Below the pieces are notes generated by a model. The model was not told the DNA's origin, ran no database searches, and was given only the letters and a program-made list of their open reading frames with translations. 64,000 nucleotides of DNA from Erythrocercus mccallii. Its lineage: Eukaryota > Chordata > Aves > Passeriformes > Dicruridae. The position numbers were made by a program, and so were the translations under genes. Each line of letters opens with the position of its first letter. The stretch's first letter is position 1. Location of the stretch: NCBI GenBank assembly GCA_013397435.1, contig VZRG01002563.1, positions 1-64,000 on the forward strand, given 5' to 3'. Below are positions 51,201 to 64,000 of this stretch, one piece after another.

Positions 51201-54200
51201 ATTATTCATGTAGCCACATGAAGAGCTGCTACTTTGAACATTATTTACTGCACTCTTTTGAAAATTCGATTTATGCTTGAAAGGTATACACTGGGTTTAA
51301 AAAATGATTAAAAGTCGGAGAGTACTTAAACCAGAACTCTCCATATAGTACTAATAAAACCAGGCATTTTGGAGATGCAGTTACACAACCAAGTTGAACA
51401 GACCCTGCCACTAGATCACTACCACTCCAAGTGGCAGTTCTGTCTTCTTTCCCTTCATTTCCTTCTTCCCAGGCATCTCATCTCCCTCCCCTACTTCTCT
51501 GCACGTTTGTGCTGGCACTCAGCAGAGTAGAAAGGAATAACATTGTTGAATCAGCAAAACAACTTCCCTACTTGCCCAGACAAAAAACCAAACACTTTTC
51601 TGAAAGATAAACAGATCAGTAGACAGACATAAGAGCCTGCACAGGAGAAGCAATTAAGCAAGTGAGGAAGGTCTCACTTTTGGCAATTATAAAGCACTAC
51701 TCAATCAAATCACATAATTTTAATGGAGAGACAGTTGTCTTTAAATCAGGTGGTAATCTACAGACATTCTACAAAAATACAGACCTTGTGCTTTTGGGTC
51801 CACATGAAGCTCCTAGAATCTTTAGGGGCATGAACACATGCTTAAATAATGTTTTGATCTCTGAGAAATGGATTTTAATTATAATACTGACTCCTGGTTT
51901 TCCTTTCTTTCAGAACTCCAAAGGCTAGAGGAGGACAACTACAAATACCAAGCACTCAACTCTAATTATGCAATTTTTAGGAAAGGATCATAGTAAGGGC
52001 AACTGTCAAGCACCTTGTTAAACCACTTATATATATCAAAATATACCATGTAATATCAAGTGCAGACAGCATCTTCCATACATTCTATGTTTCTCTGCAG
52101 AAGTACATTTCTTCGCATGTCTTAAAAATATATCAAGAATGAAAGCCTCAAAATTCTAACAGTTAGTAATTTAACAAAGTAGACTTAAAAGATAAGCTTT
52201 GTAAATCAGCATTAGCAGTAAGCCAAACATATAACATTAAATTATACATTTACACAGTTTAATTTAACAAATAATTGATACTATGGTACAGGCTGAATTC
52301 TAATAACAGTGATTTTTTTCTTAAGTCATGAAAGCCAAGAATTTTTTGTAAAACTATTTTCAATTAAATACACTTAGTAACAAATAAAAGAGAAGAAAAA
52401 AATATTCAAATGAGAATTTACTTACTCCATTAGTAAACTATTTATATAATCATTTCCATCCATATGGCCAAACTGGAAATCCCTGTAAGACAAGCAGTTA
52501 AAAATAAAATGATGAAAAAGAAAACACCATCATGGGTTTTAGCAAAAGTTCTTCCTTAAATATTTTTCTATAACTGAAAATGAGAGCACATACTCAGCAA
52601 CGTAATTCAAAAAAAGTGATGATCTAGAACAAAACATTATGAAACACAGTCAGTTAATTACATGGTCCTACTAAATATCAGAATAAAAATACAAAAGCAG
52701 GCACTGTAACATTTTTCTCTTACGAAAAAAAAGTGACTGTTCTCTTAGGAACAATAATGCAGAAGTCCAATTAAAACATCTGAGTACCACGTGTGCCTAC
52801 CTGTGAAAGTGATCCCGATAATCTCTGGCAACTTCCTGAATAATAGACTTTAATCTGGAAGAAAAAAAATTGGCATTGATAATCCAGGATAAACTCTTTC
52901 TAAATACAAGCAATAAGCATCGAGATTTCCCCAGTAAGCAGCAATTCATACCTCATCAGCAACAAGGACTAACAAAAAACATCTTGCTTAGTTACTAAAG
53001 GTTGAAAATAGCATACACAGTACTTGAACAGTATTTTTTTAGTCTGTATATTTAACCAGAAAGCGAAAAGGGCAGGTCTTGTTCCTCTCAGTCTCTTCAG
53101 CAAACTCCAACCGCAGCAAAAACATCCCTTCTTTAAAGTTCCACAGACAATTAATATATAAGCATCGCTAGCTTAGCGAGTGAACTGAAGCACAGTAATT
53201 TGTTTAAACTCACTGAGTTAATCTCAAAGTCATCTGAACTCAAGCACTTTTGTCTATGTATAAAAGGTGACACAATAGCTTTTAAAAGCTATGAGATCAC
53301 CACTTGCTCCTGTGATCTCCTTAACAAATGGCAGAAGAGTGGTACAGGAACTCCCACTATCTCAGTGAACTCCCATGTGCTTCAACCAAGCCATGAATTA
53401 AGTACTTAGTACACTAAATCAGAAACTAAAGAACATTTACAAGTTAAACCCACTCATTTAAGCTATATTTCTCAATATTTAAGAAATTTCCAAACTTTCC
53501 TATGTCATACCAGCACTTTTCTCCCACAGTGTCACCAATACTCAATTCTGTACCTGGTATGTTCCACTGAAGAGTTTTTATCATCAATGACTGCAATAGC
53601 CACAAGTTTTCCTAGAAGAAGGAATAAACTTCTTGAAACCATTTAAAAAGAAACACACATTCTCCAATGGGAAATATGTCAGCTAAGAAGATCGGGCATT
53701 CCCCAGGGACAGGAATTAGTTTTTAAGAATAAACCAGCCTCACAACCTAAGGGCCTCTTCAAGCTCACCATGCTGTGGTCTTAAAGCTAGTGAAATAAGT
53801 TAAGATGGGGCTTAATGACACACCACTAGCATTGTATGAAAAGCCTATCTACAGAAATAAGCTGAAAGGGGAAAATGCAGATAAAAATTAATTTCTTACT
53901 CAAGCCGCACATTTGCACATACCTAAATATGAGGCTATGGAGACCTGTATTATATAGCAGCAATTACAAAATGATTCTAAATTATTATATCACTATTGTA
54001 TGGATTTAATAATGACTATTTTTCACACTGTTGTGAGCATTATGGAAAAAAACAGAATTGGAAAATTTACTGGCAGAGCCCAGAATTCATGACATCAGAA
54101 ACAATTTAGTTCACAGCCCTCTGTCAAAGGAGCTTAAAGGTCAACAGAAAAATATACTGATCTTTTCAAGATTTACTTTGTGAAGTTTTTTTGATTAAAA

Positions 54201-57200
54201 AAGAAAAAAAAAAAAACAACAACTCCAAACCCAAAGAGCACTATGGTCAATCAGATAAAAGTATGTTTAAAAAGCTGGCTAAGTTTCTCCAGATCAAGCA
54301 CGTGCAGTTAGGAAAGCAGATCTGTTAACAGTGCAGTCATCAACCAGATTAACCCAAGGCCTCCAGAGGGCTGATTTTTCAGTTTTCTCCAGATGCCACC
54401 ATTCAATCAAAAACCTACCCATCAAGCCAACCAATTGCTCAGTTCCTACCAACCACCCTGTCACAGGAAGTATTCCCTCAAAAACAGAAAGTCACTCTTG
54501 TTCAAGTAATACTGAAGAGTTTTAAGGGCAAGACCTATGATTCATTCCCATACTTCATTGTGAAACAGCAGTAGCTTTTCGCCCTCCCACTTCTTCCATA
54601 CATCAATATTATTTATTTCCACCCTAAGGTACTACCTAATGAATACACTAGGAGACAACTAATGACCTTTTAGATGGCGAAAGATGATGCAAATGAATTC
54701 TAGGTACTAGTATTAATACATAAAGCTCTTTAACTGATGGCTTCTCCAGTGTATTAATAAAGTTTTAGGGTTTTTTTTTGTAATTTGAGGAATTGTTAGT
54801 CAAAAATGTAATAGGAAGAAATATGCTACATTTAAATAACTTGCAATAATATTTCTGTAAATAACAGTTTAAAATGTAGTTGTAACAATATTAGTTCACA
54901 AACATGTAAGAACACAGGTGTTTCATGCTCACTAAAACTTGAAAGAACTCAATATTGATTGAATGTAAGTATTTTGAAATGGAATATAGATGATAAGATG
55001 TCCTGGCCTGGAAAAATCAACACTTACAGTATTCTTTCTGACATCTCAGAGTTTGTTTACACCTTAAGAGCAGTACAAGTCATTTGCCTTTTCCAGAGGT
55101 CACCTGGCTGCAAAATTTTCATTCGGCCTGCAGAACTCTTGCTAGAGAAAAGCTGCAGTTTTCTAGGACAAGTCCACTTGTCATGCTCATCTCCCTTTCT
55201 TGCCACATCTATTTCAAAGATATCTAAATCCACTAGATGTAAGATATCTGGACAATCCATATTTGATACTTCTAAATCCAGTTTTAAAATTCCCTGCATG
55301 TATTCCAAGAGGTAATATGCAACTTATGAGAAATGTAAGGTGCTCTTAAATTAAAAGTCCTACTAATTTTTGTGACCACCACAGGATTAGATGCACTAAC
55401 TTTAGTGTTGTGAGGAATGGACTAGTGTAGACTGTGGATGAAACTTCTAGCCACAGGTCAGTCCAACATCAATAAAATAGTGCCACCACCAGGGTCTAAC
55501 CTGATATTAATTTCTGAAGTTTATAAACATGTTCTTAGTACTCTTTTGATTTTTCTTACTGTTTAGTACACAATGTCAAAGACTTTTGGAGCAGCATCAT
55601 CTCACCTGTATCTCCAAGTTCATACAGTGTAAAGCCATCTACGTGAAGATAACCTTGAAATCTTTCTCTGTTTATCCAGGATGACAAGTCACCATCTTCA
55701 TACTCTGACATTAAAAAAAAAAATTACATTTTTTTACTATTTCAGTACTATTCAGGCAACCACTAAATCTTCTCCTTTTTTCCTTTTATTCTCGTTAGAC
55801 TAATTATCACACTTTTATGGGCACTTCAAGTTTTAAAACTTATAAAGCTATTTCCAATTGCTGAACAAAAAGCGTATTATAGAAAAGCATGAAAAGTTGA
55901 TTTGATGATTTTATTTTCTCATCAAAGGAAAAACTACACTGTATTATAAGCTAACTGTGACCCAGTGCCGAAAAGAACAGGTTCAAACTCTGTTTTTAAA
56001 CGGGTATGTGTACGTAACTTGTCAAGTTTCAAAGTAGAGATATAAAAATATGGAAAGCAGTATTTGTGAGAGCCCTTAAATGAAATAAAAGATCAAGAAA
56101 AAGCAGATGCACAGTGACTGTAAATGAACAGTTTTACGATATCAGTTATACTGAAGGCTAGTTTAAAATGCTAAATGTTTTAACCTATTAAGAATTAAAT
56201 TCTAACATACCATCAATTAGATCTAAATCACAAGCAAAAAACGAAAAACATGTATATATATATGTGAATAAATGCACAATAAATAATTTGTCATTTCCCC
56301 TACTATGGAGAAGAAAAAACTCCCAAACACCAGACAAGGTCAGAGCACTGAAGTGCATTTTGCTAGAACTTTCTCCTCATAGAGAGCTCTTCAAATTTCT
56401 GTCAGTCATAACAGTTGCACATAAAACCTTATCCAGTCTTTTAAACTGCATCTTCCTGATTTGTCTGACTTCCAATAATGTTCCTGGTACATTAAGAAAA
56501 AGTTAAGTTTTTAAAAAGTAAATTAAAAGCCTGATTTATTACAGCTTTTGCTTTTGCAGGCAACACAGCAAAAGAAGTGTTTCTCTGATAAGCTTTCCTT
56601 CTCCAGAATTGCTAAAAGAGTAAAAAAATTAAATGCAAATCAAGGAGGCTCTAGAGCGAATTTTTATCTTGAGGCAACAAACTGGAGAGGTGGACAAGTA
56701 CATCCATTCTATGAGGTCACAAAGAATACACTTGGCGGCCAATCTGAAATATTTTGCTGTGATAATACTTATTCTAAGAAATTAAACCAGCAGAATAGTC
56801 TTTTGAGTGGTATGTTTTCTACTTAAAAGTGAAAACTTCCATTTAAAACAATCTAAATCAAGAGTAGATGCTTTTGCAAATAGGTGGTGTGCTTGTAAGG
56901 CCAGGCTATGCAATGTAACAGTGAGTCTGTGTACCTGCTTCTAATGTGCACAGTGGCCTTATAGCACAGTCTGAGCACAATATAACACTCCTATATGGAT
57001 ATGCACACATCATACAGATAAACACTTTACAGAAGTGACAGGTGTGCTGGCCTTATGTACTGCATATATACACTGTAGAAACAGTGGTGCTAAAAAACAG
57101 TACTAGTTTCAGTAAGTACATTAATGCAGGCCAAACAGTAATATTGGAAGCTACACCTTACTAAAAACACAAAGCAAACATCATCACTTCTACTTCAGTA

Positions 57201-60200
57201 TTGCTACAGCAATTTCCTGGCGTGTTGCAGAACTAGTAATTTGTTTTCTCTTTTCCTTCACTAAGGAGCTGCTATTTATCCTAAAACTGGGGAATTTCTC
57301 AGTTTCCCTATATACCCTTCAAAAAATCTCAACTCCTCCAGGTTCTCCATATATGCTTTAAATATCTTGTCTTAAGGGAATGTCCACTTTTACTTACCAT
57401 CATAAACGAAGTAAGTTCCATCTTTGAAGACCATAACAGCAGGCAATTCAGGCAATGTCACATACTGAAAGAGTAAGGTTTTAATTAATCCATGGAAGAT
57501 TAAAAGATTTTTAAACAAACAAAAAAAAAATCTGAAAACATGTAAATGTAGTTCATGGGGAAAATCTCTAAGGGCACCTAAATATTTTCTGTCTACACGT
57601 ACCAAGATAAATTTATCAGCTCCTGTATATTAAAAGTTACACAACATAAATATATTTTTGAGAGCTGGATCTCACAAAGCAAAAAAGAAACATGATTTTT
57701 AGTGGTATCTGCAGAAGCATGAAGAATAGCTTAAGGATTGGACATGGACTTTAGATAGGAAATTGTAACTTGAGGGTTTTATCAATCATGCTCTCAGTAC
57801 CCAATTTGTGCTGTTGTCAGCATACCTGTCATACTGCTGCTTCTACTAAATGGACACTCAATTTTCTGGAGTAAAATACTACCATTGGTAACATGTGCCA
57901 CTAAATCTGGGCTATTTCCTCTGCTTCAGACTGATGGGAATACAAACAGCTTCACCACACAGGGCTGCAAACAGACCTAATTTAGACAAGTAACAAAAGC
58001 CAATATTACCATGGTAATATGGTGATATTTAAGATGGTCAGTAAAATATTAAAAAACAAGCTGTAGACCCTTTCCTCTTGGAACTCAAAATAATTTTATT
58101 CAGCTCATGTTTTTAGTGATCTGCCATAGAAAAAATACTGCTTGCTAGCATTCTAAGCTGAAATTTTAACAGCATTTGTGGTTAAGAAAGAACATCGTAA
58201 GCTGAGCACCATAAACTCAGTTTTGATCACGTAATCTGAATTGTCTGATTTACTGATATGTTTCGGAAAGGTAAGGACAGTATCATTTCCAAATGACATG
58301 CCTTCTGTTATACTGCATTAACTTTCTTGTAAAAGCAGTAATTTATAATATAATAGCTGGTATGAATAAGCAAGAAGGTAGTCCCAGATGATGCTTTGTT
58401 CTCTTACTTGCCTGAAACATAATTTAACATCTTTGAAGCACAAATCTATCTGTGTACAGTTGAAAGCTTGCGAAAGATGCCTAAAGCTTGGAACAGTAAT
58501 ACCTAAGGTGATGAAACAAAGCCTAACAAAGAACACTGGAATGCAAAGGCTCATTATAACTTGCAACCAGAAAGTTCCTAACATTTTTGCTTCTCTCCAT
58601 AGAATACTGAATACCATCACTACTTCAGCTTAAATAACACAGGTGGGAAATTACCTTCTGCGGGGAAAAAAAAGCTCACTGCTTATATCAGTGTGATCAC
58701 AGAACCTCAAAGACTTCTAGTCTTTTTTACTATTTCCGCTGCACAACTGAACAGTACTTTTCTTGCTCAGCTGGAGCTGAAGTGCAAATAGCAGTATTTA
58801 AATTAAGGTAGCTTTTGATACAGGGCTTATGGAGAACTAACAATACACTATTTATAACAAGGCCAGTTCTACTTATGGTGTTGTAAAATGCAGTTGCCTA
58901 AAAAAAAAACCCAACAAAACAACAAACCAAATTATGCTACTTCTCACCTCATTAATCATCAACTAACTTCAAAGTCACATGTTAGTAGGCACGGGGCTGA
59001 CTTAGGCCCCACTCAGAGATAACAAAAAAGGGAAAAGTCTTTTAATTTTGCTACAACAAGTAAGCAACAATGGTTAGACTCATTACAGTAATATCAATTT
59101 TTCCACCCTTGTGATGAATTGTAAATAATTTCCTTGTCACAGAATCCTCAAAAAAAGCCACAAGAGAATTCTGCAGCCCATGGACTGGACTACTCATCCT
59201 TAGGCAGACTACTGTGTTGATCAGCTGTATTGTACAAGATGAAAATAACTTACCTCTTCACTTCTGATTACTAGGGTACCAGCAGTAATTCATGCTACAA
59301 ACCCCCTAATTAGCTTTAGACGTGTTTGGTGAAAGGACTGATGGGAGCAACAAGAGTTTTGCATTGGCTAAAAATCCAAGTATCCACTTTCTTGAGCAAG
59401 TTGTGGGGCCCACACTGAGCTCCGCTCATCCTCTGATTAATTTTATTAATATGACTGGACAAGTAATTTGACCAAAACAAAGCAGGGACAGACTGAAATT
59501 TCGGTTGTATTCTATCCCAATACAGATTCAAACATTACATGTTTCAGTGTAATTACTTAGATATTTACCAAAGCCAAATATACTGTAAGAAGCCATCTCT
59601 GTGCCATCAAAACAGCAAAATTACGTAGATGAAGAGAAAAATGCTTTTTCTGGGGAAGCAGTAGGAATGGGAACAGCTTACCTCAGGCAGCACATCTTCT
59701 GAGGCAGAAAAAAAGTATGTATAAACTATTAGTTCTGAAGCAACCTCAATGTATTTTTCCTGGAAAAATACAAACAATGTTTTTTTTAATTTCTGAACTT
59801 TTAGTATGCAACAAACAAAAGCTTTGTGACATAACTTATCTTCAAAGAGCAATTAGAAAACATGTTCATGGGATAAGATTGTAAAAGCACTTTAATAAAC
59901 AACCTCAAGAATTTGTTACAAGCATGCACATCAGTCTTTTCAAATATTTTTTAAATTACTCCCTAAATAGACAAAAGAAGTAACCTTATTTATTCAAGCT
60001 TCAGACCTTTAAAGGAGATTCACCACCAATATACACAAAAAGTACACGATGTCTCTTTTGCACATGTTCAAACATATGCTGGCTAGGAAGTGGCCTGATG
60101 AGTGGTCTGGAAAGGGAAAAAAAGACAAAGTTTGTGCAACTTGCAAAACCCAAACAAATAAAAATTGACAGTCACACAGTTTTTTTTTGTTGTTTTTAAA

Positions 60201-62039
60201 AAAATAAAATCCAAAATGCAAAATAATTTAGTTTTTCAAGTTATTACTCTATTTTATACTAGAAGAAAAAAAGAATGTTCCCACCCTCTCCCACCAAATG
60301 TTATATTCCTCAAATATCACACTTAAATATGAAATTCAGATCTCACTACAAAATGCTGCTATAAACATGTACACTTTTCACTGGTCACAAAATCACAGTC
60401 TGGGCTAAACTGGAAGAGACCTTAAAGATCATCTGGCTCAACCCTCCCATCATGAGCAGGGACATCTTCCACCACACAAGGTTCCTCAGAGCCCCACCCA
60501 AACTGGCCTTGAACACTTCCAGAGATGGGGCATCCACAACTTCTCAGGGCAACCGATTCCAATGTCTTACCACCCTCACAGGAGAGAACTTATTCCTAAT
60601 ATTTATTATAATATTCTAGTTATTCTATTCTAGTTATTCTGTTTAAAACCATTGCCCCTTATCCTGTCAGTACAGACCTTGATAAAAACTCTGTCTTTCT
60701 TAAAGATATATTTATATAGTGGAAAGTCACAATGTCTCCATCATTTGAGAGAGAAAATTCTGAATATAAGCACATTAGCCAGGAAATGTGGCCTTAGAAA
60801 TAAATAATCTTAACTCAGCACCAGTCTCCTATGCAGTCACACATATAGTACATATAATTTTTAATTTCATTATCTTGTTCCTTTTAAGTAAGTCTTGGCT
60901 CACCTCAAAGTTCCACATAAGTCTGAAGTCAGCAGAACCAGTCTCTGAGAAGAGTATACTTACCCTGCCACTCTATTAGCAAATTCAATTATATCATCTT
61001 TGGTTCTAGGGCCTCTGTAGTTGTATGCCAAGTCACCTTTCAAGCTAGATAAATAAAAAGAAAAAAAGAATGGAAAAGCAATCATCTAAACGACATTCAA
61101 CATGAAAATTTCTCAACCTTCACGTTTACTATAGTCACCTTTCAAGCAAGTGATAAGCAGAACAAGTGGTCAGCCAAATATAAAACTCAATAATGCAATA
61201 CAATGGAATTATGGAGTAAAAGCTGATTTACAGAGCATCTGATTTACTGACTTGTTGAAGTATATTCTTTTACAATTATTTTTTTCTAGCACACAGCATT
61301 CATTTACTTTGTAAGCACTTACTTTGTAAGATCATTTAGAACACTTGTTTATGACCATATTAAAAAGCCCTCCCAAAACAACGAAACATCCCACACTCCA
61401 ACCAAACCCAACAGGCTCAACATTTATACTACTCAGGGATTAGTCCTTGTAAAAGGAAAGCATACAAACTTCTTTAATGCTTTTTTGTAATTGAAATGTA
61501 TCAAATAATCTGCAAAACCTTTCAAATTTATGTATTAAGCTTCAGTGAAGTGTTGGTAAGCTTATCGTACTCTGCTGAGAGGGGATGTAGCATGCTTGCA
61601 TTACCAAAGTATTCAAGTAAGTTTTACTAATTCTAATAGGCTTTCTTTAAATCCATATAGGTTTAGGAAATTCAGAGGAATTTTCAATGCCTCTATATGC
61701 CACGAAAATTTTTCATCCTTAAAGATTATCAAGCTTAACACCTCTGCTTCCTTTCCTGAGAAAACTAACTTGACAAAGTTTACTATTAGCTATTAGGAAT
61801 ACTGTTTGCTCAAACAATAACCTGCTAAAAACCCCAGTATGTCCACAGTAAAAAGTACTCAAAACTATTGAGTCTTTATTTAACATGACATTGTACTGGA
61901 CTATACATTACATGGGGTTGAGACTTACAGTGCTATTTTTAATTTTTTGTAATGAAATCATTGAGAGAAATTCAACGGGAAGGATCGACTTACAGCTTAA
62001 TTGTTGGATAGCCTCGCACTCCAAATTCAGATGCAATAC
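45031..62039 (-). CDS. TMX3: Thioredoxin-related transmembrane protein 3, 5'-partial (12 exons)
   Basis: Exons in transcript order are 61994-62039, 60964-61044, 60007-60106, 59682-59759, 57398-57464, 55606-55704, 53554-53611, 52801-52854, 52426-52482, 48950-49079, 46672-46740 and 45031-45297. They keep one frame for 367 residues. TMX3 is a type I ER membrane protein of the disulfide-isomerase family, with a catalytic thioredoxin domain and two non-catalytic ones in the lumen. Seen here are the cis-Pro loop GVRGYPTIKLLKGD, the non-catalytic domains (RPLPSQHMFEHVQKRHRV; EYEDGDLSSWINRERFQGYL), a membrane segment, an acidic cytosolic tail and the C-terminal KKKD di-lysine retrieval signal. The family protein is about 450 residues, so about 85 N-terminal residues with the signal peptide and CGHC active site lie beyond 64,000. 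No break was found. Confidence 0.97.
45424..45672 (-). repeat. CR1 LINE 3' fragment, antisense, in the last TMX3 intron
   Basis: The plus strand opens 'cacagaatcaactaggttgc' and continues with 'ttatgaaacacctccaggga', 'cctccctgggcaacatattc' and 'cttcctaatgtccagtctaa', all typical of inverted CR1 3' sequence. Confidence 0.9.
46672..46740 (-). CDS. TMX3: TMX3 exon (AQGGDGLLQRIKRIIYDAKS)
   Basis: 69 nt, phase 0 at both ends. It encodes the juxtamembrane segment ending DAKSTIV. Canonical AG and GTAAGT. Confidence 0.96.
48950..49079 (-). CDS. TMX3: TMX3 exon (LTIPTIVVLNTSNQQYF)
   Basis: 130 nt. LTIPTIVVLNTSNQQYFLP and EDMVQFINNILDGTAE match TMX3 closely; IPT is a thioredoxin-fold cis-Pro-type strand in a non-catalytic domain. 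Confidence 0.97.
52426..52482 (-). CDS. TMX3: TMX3 exon (DFQFGHMDGNDYINSLLMD)
   Basis: 57 nt microexon-sized segment, canonical junctions, sequence nearly invariant in the family. Confidence 0.97.
52801..52854 (-). CDS. TMX3: TMX3 exon (LKSIIQEVARDYRDHFH)
   Basis: 54 nt, amphipathic helix of a thioredoxin-like domain. Donor GTAGGC, acceptor 'ttttttcttccag'. Confidence 0.96.
53554..53611 (-). CDS. TMX3: TMX3 exon (KLVAIAVIDDKNSSVEHTR)
   Basis: 58 nt, central beta-strand of a thioredoxin-like domain. Canonical AG and GTACAG. Confidence 0.96.
55606..55704 (-). CDS. TMX3: TMX3 exon (EYEDGDLSSWINRERFQGYL)
   Basis: 99 nt ending in DGFTLYELGDTG. Donor GTGAGA; acceptor follows 'tttttaatgtcag'. Confidence 0.97.
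57398..57464 (-). CDS. TMX3: TMX3 exon (YVTLPELPAVMVFKDGTYFV)
   Basis: 67 nt. LPAVMVFKDGTYFVYD is the cis-Pro strand and following beta-hairpin of a non-catalytic thioredoxin-like domain. Confidence 0.97.
59682..59759 (-). CDS. TMX3: TMX3 exon (EKYIEVASELIVYTYFFSAS)
   Basis: 78 nt, phase 0, ending EDVLPE. Canonical junctions. Confidence 0.97.
60007..60106 (-). CDS. TMX3: TMX3 exon (PLIRPLPSQHMFEHVQKRHR)
   Basis: 100 nt, ending LFVYIGGESPLK. The donor is AAAG|GTCTGA, weak after the GT dinucleotide compared with the other introns, but frame and homology support it. Confidence 0.95.
60385..60710 (-). repeat. CR1 LINE 3' fragment, antisense, in a TMX3 intron
   Basis: 'cacaaaatcacagtctgggc', 'aaactggaagagaccttaaa', 'gaacacttccagagatgggg' and 'aaccattgccccttatcctg' mark an inverted CR1. 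It is interrupted near 60,600-60,640 by a short ATTCTAGTTATT repeat. Confidence 0.9.
60964..61044 (-). CDS. TMX3: TMX3 exon (LKGDLAYNYRGPRTKDDIIE)
   Basis: 81 nt. It is the C-terminal part of the catalytic thioredoxin domain, ending FANRVAG. Donor GTAAGT. Confidence 0.97.
61994..62039 (-). CDS. TMX3: TMX3 exon (GIASEFGVRGYPTIKL)
   Basis: 46 nt with the cis-Pro loop GYPT of the catalytic domain. It starts mid-codon, so an upstream exon is required; none was found up to 64,000. Confidence 0.95.
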
Positions 62040-64000
62040 CTGAAAGAAATGCATTAATGTCAAACTGAACCTAGACTTTTTTTCTTCTCCTACCTTAATC
62101 TTTAAGCATGGTTTACTATTCAAGACACATAAACAAATGAAAAAAAAATTAGCTCAATATGGATTACTTTACTTGCTTTCAAGGAGAAACTTGCTGTTAT
62201 TAAGCTACATCATTAAATTCTGGACTTCTTTCAGAGGTGCTGCAGGATCCTAGGATAGCCTCCCAATTCATGTGCCACAACTCAGATGTCATAGGTATCC
62301 TCTGGACAGACATGCTTGGTCTGCTTTCACCAAAAGTAGCACGCACTGAATACACACATACAATTGACTGAAAATATAAGAGGCAAAAATTCAAGCATCG
62401 AGGATGAAGAGCTGTAAATACTAATGCTTGAAAGAAACATAGAAGACAATTAACTACTCATGTGCTAGAGTAATGGCTAACAAGAATTGCAGTATCATAC
62501 TGCAGTTGTTACGAAAAGGTTTTTACATCATATTCCACACAAGTAAATGTCTACTGTCATGAACCCTACCAGAAGTAGGCACCTTCTCAGCAGATACTTA
62601 TCTGCTGCTTCCTAAAGTGGTAAAAAGTAAGATAACTGCAGAACTTTTTCCCCATCTCAGATTTGTTTAAAACTTTCTATCTTGCTCCCATCAGTTCGAG
62701 GAGTACAATTTGCAACCCCTTCCACATGTACACATAGCAACTGCCACCTTAAACTACACTTTCCAGCAAATTCAGTTTTTTCCAAAAGTTAAACTACACA
62801 TTCTCAAAAATGGATTAAGTCTAGAATTGTGGCAATACTTGTGCAATTCCCTGTTGAGTAACAATCCTGGCACTCGAAAAGCACCTAGAGTCAATGCTTG
62901 TTACAAAACCATTCCAAAGCTACCAATGACATGCCACAGCAAGCAGATGTTGGATATCTTGTGTGCAAAGTTCTTAGTAAGAGTTTAGAAACTGACCCTA
63001 AGGTTGTTCTTGATCTTTAGATCAGGTGCAAGCACCTTATTGCACAGCACTACAAACAAAGCTAGCAGCTCATCTACAGGCATCCAATCAAAGATAACTA
63101 TTCTAATACACATATAAGGATCAATTTGATTCTGATCCTTTTCTCTTACAGCTCTACTGTACATTGAACAACAATGCATTAAAATGCGTAGCAGAACATT
63201 CAATCACAAGAGCTGTCAACAGTTTATTTCTCCTTTTACAGCTCTTGTGTGTGCTTAGGAGAACTAGAAGAGACAATTTTTAATACTTTTTTTTAAACAT
63301 TCCAGCCGTGGGGATTACCAAAATTCTCTCTCAACTTCATGGAAATGACTTATTTACATCATCACCTCCACTTCTTGATATGAAAAATACAGTACAGGCA
63401 AACAGTAGCAATTGTGCCAGCCCAGGTGTGATGTATTTCTGTTCTGCTCACACACAGACCCGAGTTTAAAACCCCTGAAAATTCAACGGATACCACAGCA
63501 GGTTACTGCTCTGTTGATGAAAGAGCTGTATCCTCATTCCACAGCACTAACAGAGGCAACATTTACTGGATGATTTACATGTTCATCTGTGATTCCAGCT
63601 CTCTGACAACAAGATTTCCCAAGTTCAGCTCTTTCATGCTACTTCATATTCCTATTATAACACAAACTACATGGAGCAAACCACTCATGTTCCTTCCTAG
63701 TGACATGTACATATTACAGCTGCATTTCCTTCTGGTATTTTCGAGACTGAACTACTTTGATTTCAGAGAATCTTTAGATTGCAAACATTTAAGCAGAATT
63801 AACTTGAGTTCTTCATATACAGACGTAAAATTTCCACTTTCAAAATGAAAGTGTAAAACTATTTCAACTATTTATCAGACATGATGAAACTGGTAGCAAA
63901 ACTGAGAAAAAAAACTTTACCAGGGCACAAAGGGAACCCTTCCAGCTTTTAGTAGTTTTTATATAAGTAAAAACAAATTATATAACAAAAACATAGTTTC
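62040..64000 (-). other. TMX3: TMX3 intron, running off the right edge
   Basis: No exon encoding the CGHC motif or other TMX3 N-terminal sequence was found, and no repeat family was recognised. Open frames here are short and featureless. Confidence 0.7.

Overview
The window is vertebrate nuclear DNA, most likely from a bird. It is AT-rich, its genes are split into short exons with GT/AG introns, and it carries several truncated CR1 LINE copies with the avian-style 3' end. Two protein-coding genes can be read exon by exon, both on the minus strand. No RNA gene, CRISPR array or prokaryotic feature was seen.

Gene 1 (7,430-20,720) is a complete transglutaminase-family gene with 13 coding exons. 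The exons add up to 3,627 nt, an intact frame of 1,208 residues. Residues 1-700 are an ordinary four-domain transglutaminase. The last exon (1,672 nt, GC-rich) reads straight through the final beta-barrel into a 508-residue Ser/Pro/Cys/Tyr-rich repetitive tail. The Cys-His-Asp triad is kept (Cys276, His333, Asp356). The usual active-site string YGQCW is YGYCG, the Trp expected 36 residues before the catalytic Cys is Glu240, and most ligands of one calcium site are changed. The gene therefore looks like a remodelled, perhaps weakly active or inactive, transglutaminase fused to a structural, repeat-rich polypeptide. This is the most notable object in the window.

Gene 2 (45,031-62,039, continuing past the right edge) is TMX3, an ER membrane protein disulfide isomerase. 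Twelve exons are present, from the cis-Pro loop of the catalytic thioredoxin domain to the transmembrane segment, acidic tail and KKKD retrieval signal. The exons for the N-terminus and the CGHC active site lie beyond position 64,000.

Layout: 1-305 CR1 fragment; 306-7,391 gene-poor DNA downstream of gene 1; 7,392-20,917 gene 1 with poly(A) signal, uORF and likely promoter; 20,918-29,268 no gene seen; 29,269-29,961 GC-rich retroelement-like insertion; 29,962-42,925 no gene seen; 42,926-45,030 probable TMX3 3' UTR; 45,031-62,039 TMX3; 62,040-64,000 TMX3 intron. The two genes are unrelated in function as far as the sequence shows. In mammals the TMX3 neighbourhood is not known to carry a transglutaminase, so the location may be lineage-specific.
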